From Pyrenula massariospora (taxonomy: Eukaryota; Ascomycota; Eurotiomycetes; Pyrenulales; Pyrenulaceae), in NCBI GenBank assembly GCA_021030905.1, contig JAGFMI010000004.1, positions 2,294,001 to 2,358,000 on the forward strand: a stretch of 64,000 nucleotides of DNA, read 5' to 3'. This document shows, one piece after another, positions 56,707 through 64,000 of this stretch. Made by a program: the position numbers and the translations under genes. Every line of letters begins with the position of its first letter. The stretch's first letter is position 1. The notes below the pieces were generated by a model. The model had not been told where the DNA came from and did no database searches. It saw nothing but the letters and a program-made list of their open reading frames with translations.

Positions 56707-59700
56707 TTACCCTTTAGCAAGACCGTTCGAATAATTTTCTCCTGCCACCTTCTCTTTCTGCTCTGTCGTCGGATCGCCGTTCATAGCTTGCTTCGTCTCA
56801 TTTACGTGACTCTCTGCATCGTTATTATCTTCCATTTCCACCCCACCGATGAAAAGCTCGCTCACGCCCTCCAACCCTGCCACAAAAACACATAGCAAAC
56901 TCGCAATAACAAAATGACTAATCGTCGTCCCAATGTCCAGCCAGCTCCCCTCATCCTTCACCATGTAAAAGAAATTCAATGTCATCACGTCACTAATAGC
57001 CATCACAATCATGAATAGCGCCGACGGTGCAACGCCTAGCCTCCGATTAAGGATGCCGAGGTTGGCGGAGATGATAGCGAACGGAATCATGAGCTTAACG
57101 ACGAGCAATGCGCCCTGGGAGAAAGGGTCGAAAATCGGGATGAGCCGATAGACGCTGTCGAGACTGAAAGAGGAGAGCGAGGCGACATTACCGGTACTGA
57201 AGAAGGCAGATTGCAGGAGAAAGAAGAAGAAGAGGGCAATGCGGGCATCGGCGAGGGTGATGGCGCGGTAGTTGCCTTTTTCTAGGGAGTGGAGCCTGGC
57301 TCGTGTGGCTTGGAGAATCGGAGTTACGATATTCAGTTCGGCGGATATGTTAGATGGCGTGGTTTTCTTGGTAGTGAAGAGATATATCCGATGTTCAAGG
57401 CGGACCCATGTGAGAATAGTTGCGCAAAAGGCAAAATAAAAGATACCCTCGTAGGAGATAGTAAGAATGACGAATGCTGGCGAGAAGGTGAGGAAAAGGA
57501 CGACGAGGCGGTGGAGATAGTAGCTGTTGGGATGAGATCGATGTGCAAAAGGTAGTATGATGGAAAGGACTGTATCTCAATTAGCGCAGGGTGCTGCAAA
57601 TTCTGGTGTTACTGACTAAGGACAAGCCATCCAACCACCTGATTGCCAAGAGGCAGTCCCTGTTTTGCCTGCAAAGAAGCCGCACTGCCTCTCGTGACAA
57701 TAACAGCGAGCGCAATCAAACCAATCTACGAAGGTCAGCCAGAGCAGAAGCCAAATCCCAACTTTTCAGAACACACCTGAATACCCATGATGAGGCGTGA
57801 AGCGCCATCGACCTTTTCCACTTGCTTTCTGCTAGCAGTAGACCGAGACATGATGCTGCTTTCGAAAGCCATGTACAAAACGCCAGCGGCAACCATCAAT
57901 GAACCGCCAAAGGTGCTAAAAGCCATATTAGTTGCTACTCAATACAGGATCAGTGAGCGACTGACATCGTATTGATATTCTCAATCTTGATCGCTGGGAA
58001 TAATGTGAACGTGCTCATCGTCACACAACCGGCTACCCATGCTCCAATCACAGATGCATTTGAATGAAGAAATTCTCGACCATATAATGCGGGCCAAATA
58101 GTGGCAAGAAGAAAGCAAAACGTGTATATTTCTCGCTGAAAATAAGATTGTACCTTTAGAAGAAGTTAGTGGATTATCATCATGTGCACGGCGGCGGGAA
58201 AGTACCAGAGCTTCAAGCACCCCCAAAAAGGCGACGGACCCTACGCCCAGGGCCAGGAGATCCTTTGATGAATCTACGTTACCGAATAGTATATTCTTAC
58301 CCGCCATAACGGCCTCACGCTTCGCAAGTACCTCCTCCCAGAAAAACACAGGAAAGAAAGCGTAAGCATAGTATGTCCATGACGACTTTTGGAACCATAA
58401 CATAGAGTACAGAAGAACAAGGACGGACGAAAAGATAACGTTGCTCGTGATCGTTCTTTGAGCATTAGACGAACCATGAAGGACATGAAGATCGATCACA
58501 GTGGTGATAGCATAAGCAATCCAACCAAGGTACCCAGCGGTGACGAGAGTCCTAAGAAAGAGCCAATCATAGGTTTGCAAATATCTGAGACCTTCAATAC
58601 CAAGCTGTAGGAGGTCTGATGAAGCCTGGATCGATTTCTCGTAGGATCTCTGCTGGATTAGACCTTGAACAGAATCCACGCGCTGCGAAATGGATGCACC
58701 TGGTCGCGAAAATGGCTCAAAAGCTCTAAAGCCTAAGGATGTCGCCTCTTTCTTTTCTTCTTTGATCCGATACATCTCAAGAACCCCCTGAGCATTGGCT
58801 AAGGCCGCGTATGCTTTGTCCTCAGCATTTGCGGCAATGTAGGCTAGCGGAAGCTCTCCTACAGAGTTCACAGGGTATTGTACACCCGCCAAATAAGCCA
58901 TTAGAGCTGCTACATCGGCTTGGGCTACATCGTGGCGCTGAACATGATCGAGATTCCAGTCATGAGAGAACCCGTCTTCGTGGCCAGGTGCTTTACCAGC
59001 TTTCCATGTCTTCGGTCTCGCCACACCAGATCCCCACGCAATCAGGGGTGTACGTGTATTGTCGGGATGACCGTCACCATGACTGCCCCAGTCACTCATG
59101 CCGTGATCTGCAGTAAAAACATAGGCTGTCTTATTATCATCATAGAAAGCGTCAATCATTTTCGTAACCTCTTCAACGCCTTTGTCAACGATTTTTATAT
59201 TGTGTAGATATTCCTTCGAGTATGGTCGATACGCGTGTCCAGTTGTGTCGAGCCCAAGCAGATGGAGGAAAAAGACTACTTTATCTTGCCGCAAAGCGGC
59301 GTCAAGCGTCGTATTGGTTTTTGCAGCGTTGAATAAATTCTTCACCCGATCGAAAACCCATGTATCCAAGTATGTCCCATCCTGTGTAAAATCTTCATCC
59401 TCTTCAGTGTAGGTATCCGCGTCAATCCGACCCGGCATAGCGCCTTCCTTAAACATTGGCAGTATGTCAGGGCTTCCCCAGCTCCATGTGTGACGGCTTC
59501 GGTTGAAGACGCTGTCAAAATTGACAGGGTTCAGCTTCCACCCCGTCGTCACAGCTGATACGTCTTCATATAACCCGGCAATTAGAGCTACATGCCCCGG
59601 CCTTGACTCGGTTGGCACTCGAGTGTGGGAGACGCCAAAGGTTCCATGTGACAACACTCTTGATCGCAGGAAAGGTGCAAGCGGTCGAGGAATCGAAGCA

Positions 59701-59945
59701 TCGGAGGAGGATGTCTCTGGTGAGGGGTCTGGAAAGGATTGGAAGGCTTTGTCGGCGCGCAATCCGTCACCCACATAGAGGACAAGGCGCTTCGCCGGGG
59801 TATTGGTTCCTTTCTTGGTCGAGTCATAAGGTCGCATGCCACTGACAATAGGGCTGACAAAGTAGATGTCGAATATTGACCAAATATACGTCAAATGAAA
59901 GACGACAGCAATGGCGAGAAAGCCTGCTCGACCAATTCGCGCCAT
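56707..59945 (-). CDS. mcd4: GPI ethanolamine-phosphate transferase 1
   Basis: Five exons (59945-58206, 58153-57966, 57915-57777, 57725-57617, 57569-56707) give 1012 residues, the usual size. The N-terminal helix MARIGRAGFLAIAVVFHLTY is followed by a luminal alkaline-phosphatase-like domain. Its metal and nucleophile residues are in LYVGDGLRADKAF (Asp60), TRVPTESRPGHVALIAGLYE (Thr112), GLDTTGHAYRPYSKEY and FTADHGMSDWGSHGDGHP. Many membrane helices follow, ending with PFAIISANLGILNRRLGV and LNFFYMVKDEGSWLDIGTTI, hallmarks of MCD4/PIG-N. It adds ethanolamine phosphate to the first mannose of GPI precursors in the ER. The C-terminal tail lacks an obvious KKxx signal but is acidic and Asn/Glu-rich. 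The first intron ends in AAG after a perfect CACTAAC branch site. The gene is essential in most fungi and marks this part as core genome. Confidence 0.96.
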
Positions 59946-60555
59946 GGTCGGTGTGGCAGACGAAGGCAGGAAATAAAGTCCTCAATTCAAGGGTCACCAA
60001 AGGCCGCGAACATGTTGAACATCTGCTTGCAATCGAAATAGAAGCAAGCAAAGTTGCGCAGGCGGCACACGGCCATGGATATGGCGGGTTCTGTTGACTT
60101 GAAGAATTTCTTCAGGCCGAACAGACTCCGCGTACTTGCCCAGGGGCGCGTCCAAGCAACGGACCAATTGGGCTCAGCCTACGACGCAGGGTCTTACGGT
60201 TTAGGCCGAGCCTTGCGCAGCCTTACTGAACAAAGAGCCTGACAGTATTCAATTCTATATTTACTGTGAAGAGCTTTATATTCAAGAAATTATGGTCAAG
60301 AATGTCGGAGACGCCTTCCAGAGAACATGCATACTCCCGTAAATGAAAATCCCCATTGGCGTTTTGAAGGAAAAATTCCGCCATGTCCAGAAAACAACTC
60401 ATCCCAAAACCGCTGCGTTGCCCGTGAACACCATGTATCCAGATTCAGCACCTCACGACAACAACCTTGCGGCTGAGCAGAGCCGACAACAGCAGATTCC
60501 GTCAGATGAGCAGGCCAGCCGGCATATTAAGGAGCAAAGCAATGACTGTCCCATA
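59946..60555. other. intergenic between MCD4 and BEM1
   Basis: 610 bp containing the MCD4 promoter and the BEM1 3' region. No other gene seen. Confidence 0.55.
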
Positions 60556-62619
60556 TCACGTCAAGAAATTCACCACAAGTGAGAGCTTTGGGTTTCTTTG
60601 AATGGCAACGTCAAGATCTCGATCGCTCATGAGTTCTACCATCTGCCCATTGCTGGCCTCGTCTTTGTACTGTACCATTACATCTTCGTTGATTTTCAGT
60701 CGCTCTCGTATCTTCTCAACGAGAGCGCGAAATGAGATGTCATTTGGCACTCGAATCGAGATGATCTCGTGCTCAAAAAATATCTTGATTTTGAGCGTAC
60801 CAGCGGGATTGGCATTTACCGGGGTCGTTGCTTGCCCATAACCTGCATTATTGGCACCATTGCCATTGCTTGTGGCCTGTGTGAAGCTCGGCTGCTTATT
60901 CATTGGCGGATACTGGCCGTTGGTAGCAGACAAGGAAGGGTTACCACGCTGGTGTGTTGGACGCGCTGACTGTTGACCGTATGCTCCCCCACCGTTCATC
61001 TGACCCCTCGATGATTGCCTCGAAGCGGTGCGCGATGGCGCCTGCACAGACGATTGCTGTGAGGCTCCAGATAATCGATACTCCTCTCCTAATGCGCTTG
61101 GATCGATCTCGTAATCACTCGAACGTGGCTGGAACAACTGCCTTACTAACATCGACCTGCTGATGTGAGGTGGCAATGCTAGAACCAGCTTGACGTACTC
61201 GTCAAGATTCTGTTTCCGGCCGGCGCTGATCGCGTCTGTCACATGGGCCACTGGTCCGGGCATATAAGGGATAGTGCGAGGTTTGCCGCCATTTCCTGCC
61301 TCCTCGGGGAACTTATTGAGCAATGCGATCTGAAAATCGTAAAAGTCGGCATAGAATCTTCGTAACTCCCACCATCTGCCATCCTCCATCTGACATTCCA
61401 CAATATAGTAGTATACGTCATTATCAAAGATATACCGCGGGATAGAAACAGATACAGGGGCGAGTAGCTGAGGTCGCGATTGCCGGTAGCCATAGTCCGC
61501 CTGGCTCTGACTGTTGTTGTTCTGGTGAAAGGACTGTTGCTGCTGTGGCATCTGTTGCTACAATTGATAATTTAGGTTAGTCCACTATTTCTACCGAAGA
61601 CCGGGTAAGGAAATGACCCACGTAAGAGCTGTTTGCCTGATTGTATTGTTGATCTGGCGGCTGGGTTGGGCCATTTAAGCTCATTCTCCCCATGTCCGAA
61701 GTCATCGACTGCTGGGACGGTGCATCAAATTTTCCGAGACTGATGCTGCTGTTCTTATAGTCCGCAGCCATCTTCTTCCATTCCTCGACTTTGGGGACGC
61801 CTGCTCTTTGAACAGCCTCGTGCGGGTCGGTCACAGCTTGACCTGTTGACATGTCTCTGATCTCAATGAAGGATACCGGTATCAGACCTGGACCGCCCAG
61901 TCTACCAATCGGCTTTGCAACAAACCATTCAGGGTTAGATTGCGCAATCACGATGATAGCTTCGCCTGATTTTGCTTCGAGTTCATCGGGCCGCTCTGCG
62001 TTAAAATCATACATAACCATGCCGTATACCATCGCACCTGAACCTTTCATCATGTTGGACATTCTGATGCCGCCGCCTGTCCGCATTGTATTCACAGACT
62101 CGGATCTCCCATGCGTCTGCTTTTCTGAGTACCCTGAGTCATGGGCCTCCCCTGGTTTTACAGCAGCCCCAACGTCTTTCATTGACCCCGCACTAGCTCT
62201 CTCCTGCTTTCCAATGACCTCAAAGTAGGCCACAGGTACTAGACCTCTTGCGGTGGGTATCAGAGGATTGCAAGCTTCATACCAGTCCGGATCGTCTTCT
62301 CGGCTGATGACGTGAAAGAAGTCACCGCGGTGGAACGCCAACTGCTGCCCATTGCCATCGGTTGGCTCGAAGTCGTATAGGGCTTTGATAACCTACGACG
62401 GATCAGTCGCCGGCGCTACAGGACATTGCTTGGTGATGCGGGGCTCACCTTCTTAGGAGGAACTATGGATACGGCGTCTTTGGGAGTTAGGGAAACATGT
62501 TGTGGCTTCGCATCCTTATCTCCTTTCAAGGAACGTCGAAGCGCCTGTGAGGAATGATCAGTCGGCAAGCGCACCACGGAATGAGGCGTGAAAGCTAGGT
62601 TTTCAAGACGGACCTTCAT
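60556..62619 (-). CDS. bem1: polarity scaffold protein BEM1 (SH3-SH3-PX-PB1)
   Basis: Five exons with a 6-bp first exon (62619-62614, 62544-62449, 62392-61622, 61557-60556 plus the start exon coding only Met-Lys) give 624 residues. MK is spliced to ALRRSLKGDKD and SIVPPKKVIKALYDFEP. SH3-1 spans about 35-100 (ALYDF, WYEACNP, GLVPVAYFEVI), SH3-2 about 155-212 (MYDFNAERPDELEAKSGE, GLIPVSFIEI), PX about 324-440 (ARYIF-type basic strand then RRFYADFYDFQIALL) and PB1 543-624 (KIKIFFEHEIISIRV, ending LVVNFLT). A Gln/Ser/Asn-rich linker joins PX and PB1. BEM1 links Cdc42, its exchange factor (through PB1) and PAK kinase at sites of polar growth; PX binds phosphoinositides. Order and length match filamentous-fungal BEM1. 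In the exon list above there are four coding segments in total, the first being the 6-bp one. Confidence 0.95.
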
Positions 62620-64000
62620 TGAGGCAAGCGACGGCAGCGCCCCTGCGCCGGACTGTAGGACGTTGGTGGGCGCAAAGTAGGTTAGATGCTCCAATTTAGA
62701 GTGCAATTACATGCAGTCGGGAAGTGTCGCAGAAATGCCCCTACAGTTGAAGGATTTGATCGTCAGTCGAGGGTCTGTCGAGTCGATAGATTGTTCAAGG
62801 CTCAATCTTTCACTCGAAATGAAGCCGATCGGAGATCCCAGAGGTGTACACCTGGTTCATCGGTCCACGTTACATGTAAAGCGGACGTGGGCGGACAAGG
62901 GATGTTCCGAGTTGTTGGGCGCTATATCCAAAACTCGCCCTACCGCGAGCGGCGCAGCACCGTCGATATCGATGCGGACAGCCTGGAACGGATGGGAGGT
63001 CAAGAATGATCTGTTATAGATGCTGCGGCTTCTTTGACGGGATTGATCGCAACAGAGTGAAAGAAAGAATGCTGGTCGAAGGCGATGGTAGGTTCTGGCT
63101 GCGACTGACAACGGCGGGTGGTGAGGAGAGAGGCTAAAGAGATGGGGAGACCAGGATTGTCAACGAAGCCCTGCACCGCTGGTTCGGGCCCTACCAAGCC
63201 GCTATCTACGTAAGAGGCATTCGCTTGTGCCGTTGACTATCCAGACTTTTCACAGCCTTGAGTTCTACGCGATTCCATAATGGTCAGACTACTCTCCAGT
63301 AATCATGGCGGCTGTTGCGAGCAGAAGGAATGAGGTGCTGCAGCCCGCCGCACTGATCCCACTGAAAACAACGGCGAGCGATCAACACAGAAGCTGAATT
63401 GAATCCGCTAAACGATTATGATACAAGCATTTTCTCGGTCTGGATCAATAGCCCTTCACCACTCAGCCTCGCCTTCTCCAAATGCTGCAGAACTACAGGG
63501 TCACACGTCGCCTAAGCCCGCTAGATCCCTTATGCTCCTACGGCCTCCCGCCTCGATCCTGTCGCTAACCATCGGAAGCTCACGCCCCTGGGCCCTTTAA
63601 TGGCAGTGTGGTGGTTGGTCGTTGGTCGTACCCGCCCCAGGAACCTACGAGGCTGCGCCATGCGGCTGTGAGCTCTATTCATCCCACTGCCTACCAGTTC
63701 ATGAACATGCCATAATCCTGCTTATGGATCTCGGGTCCGCCGGTTGATATCCATGTGGTAGTAATCAGACTGTACTTCGTCTTCGACTTACTGCCATAGC
63801 ATCTTAGTTGTTGACGTGTTCTCACCCGACCTTGGAATCTTGCGAATGAAATTATCAACCTGATATCACCCTCGATCTACTTCTAATACATAATCATATG
63901 GCCCCTGTCAACCGACCTATCATGTATGAGACTCTCGTAGAGTCTATAGCCTTTATTTGCGCGTGACCAATGTCTTCAAAGTGCAGGCAGATGCTAGTTC
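62620..64000. other. BEM1 upstream region, no further gene
   Basis: Short frames only (62686-63009, 62857-63197, 63418-63600), none with a motif. The left part is the BEM1 promoter and leader. The window ends without another supported gene. Confidence 0.45.

Overview
The window is nuclear DNA of a filamentous ascomycete (Pezizomycotina). Genes are split by short introns (mostly 47-94 bp, GT...AG). They occur on both strands with long non-coding spacers. Several families are typical of mould genomes: Pth11/SAT4-type rhodopsin-domain protein, NACHT NLR, TRI5-type terpene cyclase and TRK potassium transporter. The species cannot be named from the sequence.

Layout. 1-6 kb: a Dabb (stress-responsive A/B barrel) protein and a seven-helix rhodopsin-domain protein, both minus strand. 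7-13.3 kb: a 1220-residue NLR (SesB-type hydrolase, NACHT, degenerate ankyrin tail) followed by a TRK potassium transporter. 13.8 kb: a 155-bp near-perfect hairpin. 14.2-15.2 kb: a TRI5-family sesquiterpene cyclase with no cluster partners beside it. 18-21.4 kb: a NIF3-like small protein and an FAD monooxygenase. 22.8-24.9 kb: one hypothetical gene, then an AT-rich decayed stretch with two sets of degenerate tandem repeats. 26.4-28.2 kb: a patatin-like phospholipase with a C-terminal C2H2 finger. 30.9-32.9 kb: an eight-exon amino-acid/GABA-type permease. 34.2-35.7 kb: a decayed caspase-like gene. 37.4-41.4 kb: an unknown four-exon gene with a good TATA box, and a secreted FAD oxidoreductase resembling beta-cyclopiazonate dehydrogenase. 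44.2-49.9 kb: a small membrane protein, a SRPBCC-like protein and a large membrane protein. 50.9-53.0 kb: a HeLo/PigL_N-like domain fused to a divergent G-protein alpha domain. 54.5-62.6 kb: a conserved housekeeping block on the minus strand, cystathionine beta-lyase, GPI ethanolamine-phosphate transferase 1 (MCD4) and the polarity scaffold BEM1.

The right end (54-63 kb) reads as conserved core genome. The left and middle parts read as accessory genome, with low gene density, decayed genes and lineage-variable families. The most interesting pattern is that several domain types used in fungal programmed cell death and non-self recognition occur within about 46 kb: a SesB-NACHT NLR, a patatin, a dead caspase-like gene, and a HeLo-like/G-alpha fusion whose G-domain has lost the usual catalytic glutamine and the NKxD base-recognition motif. 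Exon joins were worked out by eye from splice signals and reading frame. Each multi-exon model adds up to whole codons, but none has been checked against RNA.
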